Source: Syngnathus acus (Eukaryota > Chordata > Actinopteri > Syngnathiformes > Syngnathidae). From it: a stretch of DNA of 64,000 nucleotides. Shown here one piece after another: positions 12,130-32,191 of this stretch. Each line of letters opens with the position of its first letter. Position 1 is the first letter of the stretch. The stretch lies in the NCBI RefSeq assembly GCF_901709675.1, contig NC_051087.1:11967384-12031383 (forward strand). Reading direction: 5' to 3'. The notes under the pieces are model-generated. The model had not been told where the DNA came from and made no database searches. It saw only the letters and a program-made list of their open reading frames with translations. The translations under genes and the position numbers were made by a program.

Positions 12130-13179
12130 CTGTGGACATATAACGTCATCGTTGGCTTGTGAACCTGTGCAACAACAATGAGGAAGGAAAGAAAACATTA
12201 CAAATGAACTGAAACCTTGTCTACCTCCTGAACTTTGCAGTGTTTGAGTCCTACAGTAGGTTTCAGTTAGTGTTGGCTCGTGAGTGAACGATTCGTTCAA
12301 AAGAACAAAGCTTTTCAGTGAACGAGAGTGAACGAATCACTTCCTAAAGTGATTCGTTCTTTTTTCAGTTCATATGACTTCAACCAGTAGGTGTCGGTAA
12401 TGCCCATTGAAGCTGGTGCCACCTCGCTGTAGAACAAAATGAAGAAAATTACGTAACTTCGTTCATCAACGAGTCGTGGATTGCATTTCCCGTTCACTAA
12501 CTGAACGGAACTGTGAGTGAGTGATTTGCATTTCCAGTTCATCGCGAGAACGGATCAGTGAGGGAACGAATCCTGACTTTCCCGTTCGCGAACGAGTCAA
12601 TGGGTGAACTGCCTTCCCGTGCATCAACAGTGAACGTGTTGCGGGTCCTTGTGTGAACAATTCAGTGAATGAACGTGAGCCAGAACGTGGATAAACGATT
12701 TGCCAAGGAAAGACACCACACACTGAAACACCACTTCTTTTGTGCTCGTTTTCTCCAAGCTAACGGCTAACTTTATTGCATGAAAGGATGCGCCGTTATG
12801 CACCAGCGGGGAGATTATGCTTCTCTTTGAGTCATCTTTATTTTTAACACTTACAGTAGTTTTTAAATAACGTGTATGCATATACACGCCTAAATATTGT
12901 TATCCAGTATATCTACTGCAATTTCACATAAGATTGCTGGTTTGAAATTTACTTTTATTATTATTATTATTTTAATAAACGTTTATGTTAAAACTTGTCT
13001 GGTGTTTTATTCCTTGTTTTTATTTTTTTGGGCATGAAAACAAAAATCTGACATTTGGTTAACTGCTTTATATGACAATATGTATGTGTTTTACGTTGTG
13101 TATATGTGTTGGTGTCCCCCAAAATAAAGAGCAAGTAGTCAAATACACATTCTTGACACGTACAAAATGCATAAAGTTA

Positions 13180-14935
13180 TTGGGTACATCTGAAAATGGT
13201 GGTGTACCTAATGGAGTGTCCGTGTGATGTCACAGATCAATCAGCCAATCAGAAAGTGGGGGTGAGGGCGGGTGTGGCACTTTTCACTTTCAGTTAAGCT
13301 TTGGCCATGATTTTTCCCTAATGAAGTGGCCTCTTATTCGGTACACCTGAAAATGGCGTTGGACCTAACGGAGTGTCCATGTGACGTCACAGATCAAACA
13401 GCCAATCAGAAAGTGGGGGTGAGGGCGGGTGTGGCACTTTTCACTTTCAGTTAAACCAGGGGTGTCGACCTCCAGTCCTCGGGGGGCCGCGTTCCAATAT
13501 GTTTTCCAAGTTACCCTCGTTAAACACACCTGAGTGAAAAGATCAGTTCATTTTCACGTTCTGCAAGAGCCTAACTTTTCACACAGGTGCACTTAACGAG
13601 GGAATCTTGAAAAACATGTTGGAATGCGGCCCGAGTACTGGAGTTTTACACCTGTGATCTTTGACCATGATATTTCCCTAATAAAGTGGCCTGTTATTAG
13701 GTACACTTGAAAATGCCGGTGTACCTAACAGAGCGTCTGCGTGACATCACAGATCAAACAGCCAATCAGAAAGTGGGGGTGAGGGCGGGTGTGGCACTTT
13801 TCACTTAAACCAGGGGTGTCAACTTCCAGACCTCGAGGGGCCGCGTTCCAACATGTTTTACAAGTTACCCTCGTTAAACACACCTGAGTGAAAAGATCAG
13901 TTCATTTTCACGTTCTGCAAGAGCCTAACTTTTCACGCAGGTGCATTTAACGAGGGAATCTTGGAAAACATGTTGGCATGCGGCCCCGAGGACTGGAGTT
14001 TGACTTCTGTGACCTTTGACCATGATATTTCCCTAATAAAGTGGCCTGTTATTAGGTACACTTGAAAATGCCGGTGTACCTAATAGAGTGTCTGAGTGAC
14101 ATCACATATCAAACAGCCAATCAGAAGTGGGGGTGAGGGTGGGTGTGGCACGTTTCACTTTTAGTTAAACCAGGGGTGTCGACCTCCAGTCCTCAGGGGG
14201 CCGCGTTCCAATATGTTTTCCAAGTTACCCTCGTTAAACACACCTGAGTGAAAAGATCAGTTCATTTTCACGTTCTGCAAGAGCCTAACTTTTCACGCAG
14301 GTGCACTTAACGAGGGAATCTTGGAAAACATGTTGGAATGCGGCCCCGAGGACTGGAATTTGACACCTGTGACCTTTGACCATGATATTTCCCTAATAAA
14401 GTGGCCTGTTATTAGGTACACTTGAAAATGCCGGTGTACCTAATAGTGTCCGAGTGACATCACATATCAAACAGCCAATCAGAAAGTGGGGGTGGGTGTG
14501 GCACGTTTCACTTTTAGTTAAACCAGGGGTGTCGACCTCCAGTCCTCAGGGGGCCGCGTTCCAATATGTTTTCCAAGTTACCCTCGTTAAACACACCTGA
14601 GTGAAAAGATCAGTTCATTTTCACGTTCTGCAAGAGCCTAACTTTTCACGCAGGTGCACTTAACGAGGGAATCTTGGAAAACATGTTGGAATGCGGCCCC
14701 GAGGACTGGAATTTGACACCTGTGACCTTTGACCATGATATTTCCCTAATAAAGTGGCCTGTTATTAGGTACACTTGAAAATGCCGGTGTACCTAATAGA
14801 GTGTCCGAGTGACATCACATATCAAACAGCCAATCAGAAAGTGGGGGTGAGGGCGGGTGTCGCACTTTTCACTTTTAGTTAAGTTTTAGCCATGATTTTT
14901 CCCTAATGAAGTGGCCTGTTTTTAGGTACACCTCA
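13180..14935. repeat. Tandem array, about 355-bp unit, six copies, inner four carrying a MITE
   Basis: Each unit holds the blocks GGTACACTTGAAAATGCCGG, CAGCCAATCAGAAAGTGGGG, GAGGGCGGGTGTGGCAC and CCATGATATTTCCCTAAT. Units 2-5 carry a ~200-bp palindromic insert starting at 13457, 13811, 14171 and 14524 (spacing 354, 360 and 353 bp). The first unit (about 13180-13335) and last unit (about 14770-14935) lack the insert and preserve the empty site AGTTAAG(C/T)TTT(G/A)GCCATGAT. Confidence 0.9.
13457..13656. mobile_element. Palindromic hAT MITE, copy 1 of 4 in the array
   Basis: Begins CAGGGGTGTC and ends near ACACCTGTG. Its two halves are near complements of each other: the blocks CTCGTTAAAC and TTAACGAGG are related, as are CACACCTGAGTGAAAAG and CTTTTCACACAGGTG. 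Further copies are at 13811-14009, 14171-14370 and 14524-14724. The termini match those of the MITE at 29209. Confidence 0.8.
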
Positions 14936-15204
14936 TGGACACTTTAATAGGTACACCACACGAGGTCAAAATAAATAAATACATAAATAAGAAAGTGTAG
15001 CGAATGATTCGGTGAACGATTCTTTTGAACAAATCTTTTGAGTGAACTGATTCCAAAGATTCTGTTCGCTTAAAAGAACTGGAACGCATATCACTAGTTT
15101 TAGTTCTCTACCTTCAAGATGGACAAATGTGCACAATATATTATTTAAATCCCCACAAATTTTGACTGAAAGTGTAACATGCTGCTAGCAAACTGAATGG
15201 AATA

Positions 15205-17014
15205 AACATTTTGGGGTTATTGTTTGCATTTCTATCATTATCTACACCCATCATTTACTTATTTTTATGTTTAAATTTGATTTAAAGCTGCTAATTTTGC
15301 TTCTCATATTGTTTGCATAAGCAGCAGGATATTGTTTTCACATTACAAGCTGAAAAAAAAATCCCAGGTACTAATACTGCTAATTTAGAAGAACACTATA
15401 TGCTTTCGAAGGGCATGCATTCCCCAGTGTACCATTAAGAAACTAAATGCCAATGTTGTTCAACTCAAAAGCAATATCTGACTTTGGTTAGCTTTCATTT
15501 GACTTTTACTTTTCACTTTATCCAACTGAAGTTATTGCTGTGACCAACCACTGTGGGAATAACTACTAGATAATCATTATGTCTGTGTGCCAGTTGTTAT
15601 TGCGCCCCAAACCTAAGTTAAATATATCAACATTTAAAAAAAAAAAAAAACAAGCATGTTACCTTGCTTCAGTAAAATCTACTTTAATACACTTTGAAAC
15701 AAGAGTACAACAAAATAGAATATACTTCAAATGTTGAATATACAAACAGTTCAGTCTGAACGCAAAACTTCTATATTTTCCTCTTTTTAGATAAAAAAAA
15801 AAATGAAATGTAGGTGTAGGGCCAATGTGAAAGGAAAAAATGACCTTATTTAAGTGACCTGGGACTTGACTGACATCACATTCAGAATACGCTATACATC
15901 CGTTAGCAAGTAGAGAAATAAGGTTATATACATATTCCTATTGATTTTTATCTGAGACATGGCAGTGTGCACTGGCTCAAAGTCAATCATTACAAAAAAC
16001 TCAAACATTACCAAAATTGAGGTTGTTGATATAAAGCACTAATGCATTTACAGCTTGATAATTTTAGTAGTTAATTTTGGATGGTTTGGTTGTATTGCTA
16101 CAATCAAATTCTCAACTCGTAAAAAGATAAGTGTTTACATATTTAATGACTTTTTGACTCCTCATTGGTTCAATTATCTCTTTAAATTCAAATAATAAAG
16201 ATTGATTAGTTGTTAAATTGAGAAACAAACCAGTTCTTTTTATCCCAAAGCTCCCAGCTCTGCTACACTCTTTGCAGATGTTAGATCTCGTTTCTGTAAT
16301 ACTGTGCTTGGTACAAGTTATGAAAACACACACACACACACACACACGCGGGCGCGCGCGCACGCACACACACGCACAAAATTACAAATAAAACTAAATT
16401 CAACCTACAGTTCATATAGTACATGGACATCAAAATTAAAATCCAAGGCTGCCCTGTTGTTATCTCTGTCAACTACTGTTTACGAGCCATCTATCGACTG
16501 TTTCAGGACCAATGTAGCACCACAAGCGCGCGTGCACACACAGACACACATTTGATTTGCACAATAACTGAAGTACAAATTGCTGGTTTGACAGTTGCAG
16601 GGAAAAAAAAATCAATCAGGCTTCTTACACAGTTCTACACTTTCAGCAAAAATGTCATTTTCCTGAATGACACTTGTTACTATTGACGTCGATCCATTGC
16701 GAGCGAGTGTAGCAGTAGTGATGTGGGTTGGTCCCTTTCAAGTTTGTGTGTTCCTATTTGCATGTTGGGCTCCGCGTGAGAGTTCATCACTTTACAGGCT
16801 TGGCTGAAACACATCATGCAGCAGTACTGGAAGAGGAAGGTTTCACCCCAAAGGAGGGGGGGGACGACAACAAAATAAAGAAAAATAACGGCTTTCAGGA
16901 GGCGTTAAGTTTGTCTGCTGCTGGTTATTAACAAGAGTAATAAAAACAGTTTCATGTACAAAGCAACTCACTTGAGTGAACAAAGGGGAAAGAGAAAAAA
17001 GGGATTAGTGGGTC
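15205..17014. other. NOCT-ELF2 convergent intergenic region / ELF2 3' UTR
   Basis: No coding region. The right part, below the ELF2 stop at 17015-17017, is probably ELF2 3' UTR on the minus strand; possible minus-strand ATTAAA signals lie at about 16140 and 15674. A CA/CG dinucleotide tract lies at 16326-16377. Confidence 0.5.
16326..16377. repeat. (CA)n microsatellite with CG interruption
   Basis: Alternating CA run followed by GCGCGCGC and CACGCACA. The whole tract alternates purine and pyrimidine. Confidence 0.95.
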
Positions 17015-24768
<7,754 letters not shown>

Positions 24769-24861
24769 GACTCATGCTCCTCTGCGATTGGCAGTCACAG
24801 CCTGTGACTCCCCACAGCACCTCTGCTTGGTGGCTTCCACCGCTGTAGAGCAAGATAGACC
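24769..24861 (-). promoter_or_regulatory. ELF2 5' UTR part of exon, with overlapping upstream ATG
   Basis: A minus-strand acceptor TTTCCAG|GGTCT at 24861/24862 precedes the start codon by 93 nt. An upstream ATG at 24775-24773 opens a 9-codon frame (MSHDLSGTG) that overlaps the main ATG in another frame and ends at 24746. It could lower initiation at the long form. Confidence 0.5.
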
Positions 24862-24959
24862 CTGGAAAGAGAACACACAAATCAAACAACGAAACAAATA
24901 AAATAACTCGAATAATCAAGTGAGTTTTTGCAAAACACAAGTGTAAGGGTTATCTAGAG

Positions 24960-25726
24960 CAGTGTTTCCCAAACCTTTTTCATCCACGGCACATCTTTTC
25001 ATTTGAAAAGATCTCAAGGCACACCACCACCAAAAATCTGTGTTACAAAAGTGTTACGCACATCTTAAAATCAGGTATTTCATGACGAAAGACGTCGAGA
25101 AATGTCTATACAATTAGTCATTTCCTATACGGGGTTGGGGTGGACGGACGTATAGAGAGAGCTGAATAATTGAATTAAAACCAAATATATATTTTTAATT
25201 GTATTTCGTTTTTTCTAACAAAAGTAACAGTTTAAGACAGTGTAAAGGATAAACTATTGTGATTAAAATCCCAAAGAAATAATATGACTGTGTTTACTGT
25301 TTTAGACTAGCTCTATAAATATTGCGACAATAAGAACAAAGTCATGTTTAAAGACGCCCTGCTGTTCTGGCAGCAGCTGAGTGGTTATCACAGTGAAGGT
25401 GTCACGACTTGCCTGTGTACTTTATGTTGGTGAAAAATGCATAATCAAAGTTCTCCGGTTGAACTGCATGCAGGGATTTCCGTCAGTTTGCAAACGTGCA
25501 CAGCAGCACACACATAAACTGAATATGTGCCGATGCAGCACAATCAGACCGACAACATGAAATCTCAAGATTCTCTGAGTCACCACACACGTAGCTGACC
25601 AGTGCCTTGCACTAACTAACCAGTGGTTCAGCGATCCTGTTTACAATGCGCACCGCAATTAATATTGGACAATTTCCCTCGGCACAGCTGAACATCTCTC
25701 GCGGCACAGTGGTTGGGGAAACACTG
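24960..25726. mobile_element. hAT-type element, 767 bp, with perfect 8-bp duplication
   Basis: Termini CAGTGTTTCCCAAACC and GGTTGGGGAAACACTG are inverted repeats. They are flanked by ATCTAGAG at 24952-24959 and 25727-25734. No transposase frame. Sits in the ELF2 intron upstream of the long-form start exon. Confidence 0.92.
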
Positions 25727-26152
25727 ATCTAGAGTCACTAAAATAATCCAGCTGCAGCATTCTTTGCAGTTGAAGGCATGCAGGAGTTTCCTTCCTTTTG
25801 GCTTTTCCAGCAGGAAGTGCCTTTGTGTTATTACAGACAAACATTACTCGAAGAAAACAAGTCATCCACTAAAACAAAAAGCGTCCTGCTGTAGATCAAT
25901 ATAGGATGAACTGGAACCATAGCAAAAACACAAAGACCCACAGGGCCCCAAGTGGAGTAGTATAGATAAAACAAATGACTGTCTATATTCATGTTATGCC
26001 TTTCAATAAGTCATCGCACCAACTGTCTTTGTTTGTGCAGTAATTATAATTAAATAAAAGCAATTTGATGACTGCAACAAACATAATACAATTTAGCGCT
26101 CGTGGGAAATTATGAATTAAACATCACTGTTATCATTTCCACATAAATAAAG

Positions 26153-26200
<48 letters not shown>
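26153..26200. repeat. (CTAT)n microsatellite
   Basis: About 12 tetranucleotide copies. Confidence 0.97.
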
Positions 26201-26202
<2 letters not shown>

Positions 26203-26535
26203 GTTTCGAAGCGGAAGAGTGGACGAGGACGACAGTTTTTACTTTTTAATTTATGTCCTGTTATGTGATCAGGGTTTGACATTAATGGTGGCCCGGTGTG
26301 AACACGTTATTGTATTGATTTCATTCCATATTGTTTTAAATCTCACATCTCTTTTTTAAGCAGATGCCCCGGTCATCCTCTGAGGCTATACCTGCGTTCA
26401 TTTTGGCCACTGAGACTACACGCCTGCAGCTAGGCTGCGCCCTCAAAAATGACACCACATTGTTTACAAACTCAAAAGGGGTCTATTAGTAGAACTACCA
26501 TGTTCTGATATCAATGTTGTTGTTTTTATACATTT

Positions 26536-27790
26536 TTAAATCAATAAAGTTAAGTTGGTTCTCAAATAAAACCCACTGACAAAAATTCTATTGTCTCCCT
26601 CAAGCTGTTTAATTCGTGTTGGCTGATTTACAGAAAAGCCATATTGAAATAATGCATGGAAATCACAAGACCATGACATCCCTACCGCCATTCCTTGCCA
26701 CACACACCATGTGAACTCCGGTCCCTGACAGAAGTTCTGCAACTTGTCTTTAAATTCATTCATTGGCTTTAGAAATGACATATAAAAGCTGAAACTCTCC
26801 CGAATGAGGTGTAATGTATGCCAATACTGATCATTTAATAAACACAGAAAGGTCAGATTTTGGCAAGACAAAAGTTTTGTCACCCACAATAAAGCAACGT
26901 GAAAATCAAACAAATAATTCACCTCAAATACCTAAATTGGTGAACGAAGTTGTTGTGCTATTACAGACATATTTAATATTTTCTCTGACTTCCATGAGCT
27001 TGAAGGACTGCATCCATGCGGTTCGACAATGATTTATTTAATTTATTGATGAAGTCATCAGGAATAGCAAACAGTGTCATGCGGTTTGACAATGATTCAT
27101 TTAATTTATTGATGAAGTCATCAGGAATAGCAAAGAATGCCATCTTAAATGCCACCTAGAGTTCTGCTTTTTTTTTTTTTGCTTTTGTCTTCTAAGCTTC
27201 CTCTGTCCTGCGGGGTCTGCCGGACCTGGGCTCGTCACAAACGTCTCCAGTCTCTTTAAATCTTTTTTTTTATTTTTTGTACGTGACGCTGAGAAAGATT
27301 AAAGGAGTCGGTCCCCTCTGCAGTGGATCTGGTCTTCTATTATGCCAGAGGTCAAGTTGCAGTTCAAGTGAAGGTCTGACTGAGGTGCTGGGGTTCTTCT
27401 TATACACACCCAATACTTAACGGATCAATTCGGGAGCACAGGCGAGGCTGTAAACTAGGATTGGGAGCATTATATGACAAGGCGACAAAATGTTTGTCTT
27501 ACCAAAATCTGACTTATCAAAATATCTGCAGTAAAGCAAATTTATTTTCATACCCCTCATTCAGGGGAGTTTCAGCTTTCATACGAGTCATTTCTAAAAC
27601 CAATGAATGAATTTAAAGACAGGTTATACACTTTCCTTTCTACCACATGGATAAGTGACAGAACGTTGTCAGGGACTGTAGATGCACAATTTCAACTTTG
27701 TATCCTCAAACCACAGGACGTGATTCAGAGGATCTATGTCCTTGTCTTCAGTAAACTGTTTGTGGGCTTTCTCGTATATTGTCTTTAGAA
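26536..27790. repeat. Unidentified element with inverted arms and in-frame duplication
   Basis: The segment 26741-26810 is the imperfect reverse complement of 27556-27625; the shared block reads AATGAATGAATTTAAAGACA on the right arm. Between the arms is a 63-bp tandem duplication (27015-27140). Minus-strand frames of 128 aa (26922-26536) and 60 aa (27155-26973) read through it but match no family I know. Probably an old transposon. Confidence 0.5.
27015..27140. repeat. 63-bp tandem duplication
   Basis: Two adjacent copies starting CATGCGGTT(C/T)GACAATGA at 27015 and 27078. On the minus strand the unit is 21 codons, so the repeat keeps frame and yields IPDDFINKLN(K/E)SLSNRM twice. Confidence 0.9.
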
Positions 27791-28566
27791 AAGGCTTCCT
27801 TCTGGAATGAGAGCTACGCAGATCAATTTGAAGCAGTGTGCGGCATATTGTCTGATCACTGACAGTCTGAACCCCATCCTTTCAACCTAGCACTAGGCAT
27901 GTGCACTCAATTTCTTTGCTTAGCCATAGCGAGGCATGTTCTGAATGGAAGTTATCCTATTTATCTGCTGGCTTGGCCAAATAAAATCTGTCAGGGGTGT
28001 GGAGTGAGTCTCTTGACTTTCAGGTCAATATGTGCTAAATTCCACTGTGATGTCATACTGACAGCAAAGACTTATGGGCTTGGTAGAAAATCCAAACATC
28101 CTTATTATATGAAATATTAAACATGCAGGGCACGGGTACAAACAAAACAAACACATGGATAAGAGACCAGTCATTCAGGCTGGACTTGCACGTTGCATTG
28201 CTTCAGGTATCATAGAACCTGCTTGACAACTGCAAACACAGTGGTTGAAACCTCATTGGTCTCCTCAAACAGACAATTTTCACAAGTACTGCTTCAATTA
28301 GACTCTGGCAGCAGAACAAATATATTCATCTCTACATCACCTTCTTGCTCATTTTAAATGAAAATATTATGATAAAAGCCTTGAGATGCTGTGATCACAT
28401 TTTACAACTCCCTTTAATGGAAACATAGCATTAAGGAAATAATTGTTAAAGGATCATTTGGTTATCCTCTTGATCAAGGTAGCTACAGTCTAGCAGAGTC
28501 TTGGTCATAAGACAACATCATCATGATGATCCCAAGAAAAATTGAAAGGCCATCTCATGTACTTAC

Positions 28567-28725
28567 AAAATAGATGAGGACATCCTCTGTATATTCTTTC
28601 TCCTTCCCAGAGTGTGTCAGACTTTCCAAAGCTTCCTGTGTCCACCGCACATCGCTCCATCTCCTCACTTTGCCTATGCTGTGTGCATGCGGTGGTGGAA
28701 GGAGCAGCTCACAGCTCCATATAGC
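28567..28725 (-). other. Possible additional ELF2 5' non-coding exon
   Basis: On the minus strand a strong donor (ATTTT|GTAAGT at 28567/28566) ends a purine-rich stretch that begins near a TATA-like word CTATATGG (about 28720). Position fits an alternative ELF2 first exon. No coding or transcript support. Confidence 0.3.
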
Positions 28726-29001
28726 CCTGCCCTCATCACATGACCGGGGTGGAACCAACACACACAGTAACACAGTCACATGATTTTTCAACAACAGCAC
28801 TTTTGTTGAGAGTTACTCGGTCAACTGGCAAAGAAACAACGCCCTGCCCTGTGCCCTGCAGTCGTGCCCCCATCCAATGCTCAGACATGCAACACTGTAT
28901 ACAGAATTGCCCAGACAAATGTTACCATCTGGCAATTTTTCAAGCTAGACATTTTTCATGGGCCTTCATACATTATTTCTCCATTCAAATCTAAAATACA
29001 A

Positions 29002-29091
29002 GTGTGCAGTGTGTGTGTGTGCGCGCGTGTGTGCGTGTGTGTCTGCGTGTGTGTGTGTGTGTCTGTGTGTGTATAGATAGATAGATAGATA
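29002..29091. repeat. (GT)n / (GATA)n compound microsatellite
   Basis: A GT run with GC interruptions passes into four GATA units. Confidence 0.95.
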
Positions 29092-29208
29092 AATATTGTG
29101 CATCTTTTCATTACAATATCCTGGAGGAAATAAATATTGAAGTATACATGCATTTTACTTTTTCAGTTATACAAAATGTCCATGTGTTTTTGTTTTGTAC
29201 AAATAAGT

Positions 29209-29536
29209 CACAGGTGTCAAACTCAAGGCCCGGGGGCCAGATACGGCCCGCCACATCATTTTATGTGGCCCGCGAAGACAAATTGTGCATCAAATTTGTG
29301 TGTCATTACTAGAATTGCAAATTGTCTTCACTTTTAATATCTTTTTTTTTTTAAATATTTTACCAGTTTTTACTCATCTGATTTGAAAATGAGTTATTTG
29401 TCAGTTTGTTTGGTAGCTTTTACTGTATATAATATGAGGTGCTTATACCTTTATTGGGATTGACAGTCATAATGGCCCTCCGAAAGAAGCTATGACTACA
29501 ATGCGGCCCGCGAAAAAAATGAGTTTGACACCCCTG
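29209..29536. mobile_element. hAT MITE, 328 bp, with perfect 8-bp duplication
   Basis: Termini CACAGGTGTCAAACTC and GAGTTTGACACCCCTG are near-perfect inverted repeats. AAATAAGT flanks both sides (29201-29208 and 29537-29544). The interior has CGGCCCG/GCGGCCCGCG motifs typical of Charlie-like fish MITEs. The ends match the MITE amplified in the 13.4-14.7 kb array. Confidence 0.93.
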
Positions 29537-30582
29537 AAATAAGTGATCCGCAATTTTTATTTTCAGGTCTTGTGTTGCTGATGGGAAAAAATGCCAGGTA
29601 TGGATAAGGCAAAAATATATATTGCAGACACTAGTAAAGTTCTACGCTCAAAACATCAGAAGAACCACCAGCACCTGAGCAGAATCTACGGCATTCTTGT
29701 ACAGTGCAACATGATATATTGGTTGCATCAAAGATGAACTGGTTGATGACTTCCTACAAATCAGACAGAATTTCACCCCGTAATCCAGTTCTTTCACCCA
29801 GCTCACAATTAAAACTCAAACTTCAATCTTCATCTCGAAAAATCTGACCTGAAACAAAGATGTCACTTCCAGCGATGTGTATTTACTTTTGTGGATTTTG
29901 CTCTATGGACCCAATTTCTATACCTCTTATCCTGCAAACAATCACAATTACAGGGGAAGGTGGGTTTGACTCTCGAGCTCTATTCAATGTTGCAAAACAT
30001 CTCATAAAAAAAAATACATCGAATTTTGACGCAACCATATGCCGTACACAAAAGTCTCTACATTATGATCATAGCATTTACAAAACATCTAAAACTGCTT
30101 TGAGTTCAATTTCAACTGTATTACCGGTGGCAGGATTATTTGGATGGTTGAGGTATGACGTGGATTTGGGAAGGTGATACCATTTCACTGATTGTCCTGA
30201 ATAACCTAGTAACGACTCCAAAGCCAAGTAACGTACCCGTTTGACAGAGTGGGTACTATCGGTTGTCATTTGTCACAACTGGAGTGGAATAGATCACTAA
30301 AATGGGTCGTGGTGGGATGACATCGTTTCTCCTCAACGTTGTTAAATTACTGCGCTAACCAGTTCTTCTATCGGGTTTTTATTTCATTATGTATGATTAG
30401 TTGGCGATTAGATTGACGCTCAATGGTAAATAGACACACCTACGTCTTGAAAAAACACAACCTGAACACCGATATGGCTTGCTAACGTTAGCTAGCAATG
30501 GTGAGATTGAGCTGTCAAAATAACACACACAAACAAATACATCACGTGGTGAACAGTGCGGAATAATAATAAGTTCACTTAC

Positions 30583-30960
30583 TGTTAATTTCTCCCCCTT
30601 TAATCTCTTTTCTGTGGGTGAAGAACTTGATTTCCACACTGGTCAGCGTTTAGGATCGAGGTTGCTCTGAGGTAGTGAGTTCATGCCTTGTTGAGGGAGG
30701 TCGTTAGTTTGTGGACGCGTCGTAGCCCCGCGTTAGCCTTGGCTGTCTTTAGCCAAGAACAAGAAGAAAGGAAAGAGAAGCTCCATCTAAAACACGGCCA
30801 ATCGTGGAAAAGCAATGAATCCGCCTGCGTGGCTATTTCAGCCGATGCAGTAGCTCTCTTTGATAGTTCATCGACTCCGTTTGTTCATGCAAATAAACAC
30901 GAGTGACGTCACATCTCTAAGATCATCCCACCACGTTTTCCTGGGTGTTGTCAATTTTAA
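30583..30960 (-). promoter_or_regulatory. ELF2 main promoter and non-coding first exon
   Basis: A minus-strand donor ATTAACA|GTAAGT at 30583/30582 ends a probable 5' UTR exon. Upstream on that strand are CpG-rich DNA, a plus-strand CCAAT word at about 30798, an octamer-like ATGCAAAT at about 30889 and a perfect cAMP-response palindrome TGACGTCA at 30904-30911. Assignment to ELF2 rests on strand and position. Confidence 0.5.
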
Positions 30961-32191
30961 TAACATGTCTAAAATTACAATTATTTCGTTATTATTCATA
31001 GATTTTTCAGTTCATTACACTACGTACTGTACTTTATTTTTTTCTCTGCCGCCTTTCTACTCTTGTTATATGGTCCTCCCGACTCTGGTCCGGAGGCACA
31101 GGGGAGATTTCGCTCAAAGGCCAAAGTTGCCTGCAAAATCTGGATCGTCGTCGGAAGAGGGATGGAAATCCAATGGCACAGAACACAGTAGTCGGAGACC
31201 ATGTTTGTCTTCTTTTTATTTTACTACACGTTCCTCGGCGCATCACACTCGACTTTTGGCTCGTACACTCCGCCGATCCAACTCGTTCACTCCCGCCTCG
31301 ATTTCTTTCCACGCATGCGCACTCTACATCCATATGACGACGCACAACACGAAATTTGAAAAATAGGCTCGTTATTTTTCAACGTCTCCGGATGACGACG
31401 CCGCGTTGAAAAGAAAAGGAAAAAAAAATGTTGATATACACTTCACGTCTTCATTGAGATTTTGATTTAGATCTTGGGGAGGCCAGGCCATTGAGCATCA
31501 AAGAGACACTCCATCGATCTGAACATTTGCACTTGTGGAATAGATCTTTCTGTAAAAGTAATGACAGCACTAGAATTCAGGGCACTAAAAGAATCTGTTT
31601 AAGGGCTTTGGGGATGATGAGCTTTACAATAAACTGGCCCGCCTATTTTTGGATATCGACTTCCTGTTTTGTTATTTTCATCTCAGCTTGGCTAAGGCAC
31701 AGAAAGGAGGCAAGCATTGTAATGCGTATTGATTTCTGGCTTGGTTTGTCACACTCTCTTGTCCCCTAGTCTCTAAAATGATGATTATTTGCCACCAAAA
31801 TTCATATGCGCATTCCTACTCTTCTTCACTTAAACCTGTGAAAATATGAAAGTGTTTTGCACAATATTCTGGATTTACTAACATCAAATGTGAGCGCCTA
31901 TGAGCAAAACCCACCATCACCTCCACAAGATAAAAAAATACTCAGGGAGTCCCCCGCCTACTGCCCGATGACGGCCAGGACAGGCTCCAGCACGCCCGCG
32001 ACCCCCGTAGGAACAAAGCGCTACAGAGAATGGATGGATTATTGTTGTTGTTATTATTATTATTATACTCCAATTAAAACCAAATAATATTCATATTTTT
32101 TGACTAGATCAAATCGGTCAACAATAGTTTTTGTGTCTGTCAAGTGTTTCTCCAAGCACAGCACATTGAGTGTCAACAGGAACCTAGGATG

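Larger units (their letters stand above)
12268..15096. mobile_element. 2.8-kb non-autonomous hAT-type transposon in the NOCT 3' region
   Basis: Ends TAGTGTTGG... and ...CATATCACTA form short inverted termini (TAGTG/CACTA). They are flanked by 8-bp duplications GTTTCAGT (12260-12267) and GTTTTAGT (15097-15104), which differ at one base. Words such as GAACGATTCGTTC and its complement are repeated just inside both ends, as is usual for hAT elements. No transposase frame was found. The centre (13180-14935) is a tandem array described separately. It begins 138 bp after the NOCT stop codon and carries AATAAA at 12974-12979 and 13123-13128, while a third signal (15201-15206) lies just beyond it and may be the original NOCT poly(A) site. 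Confidence 0.75.
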
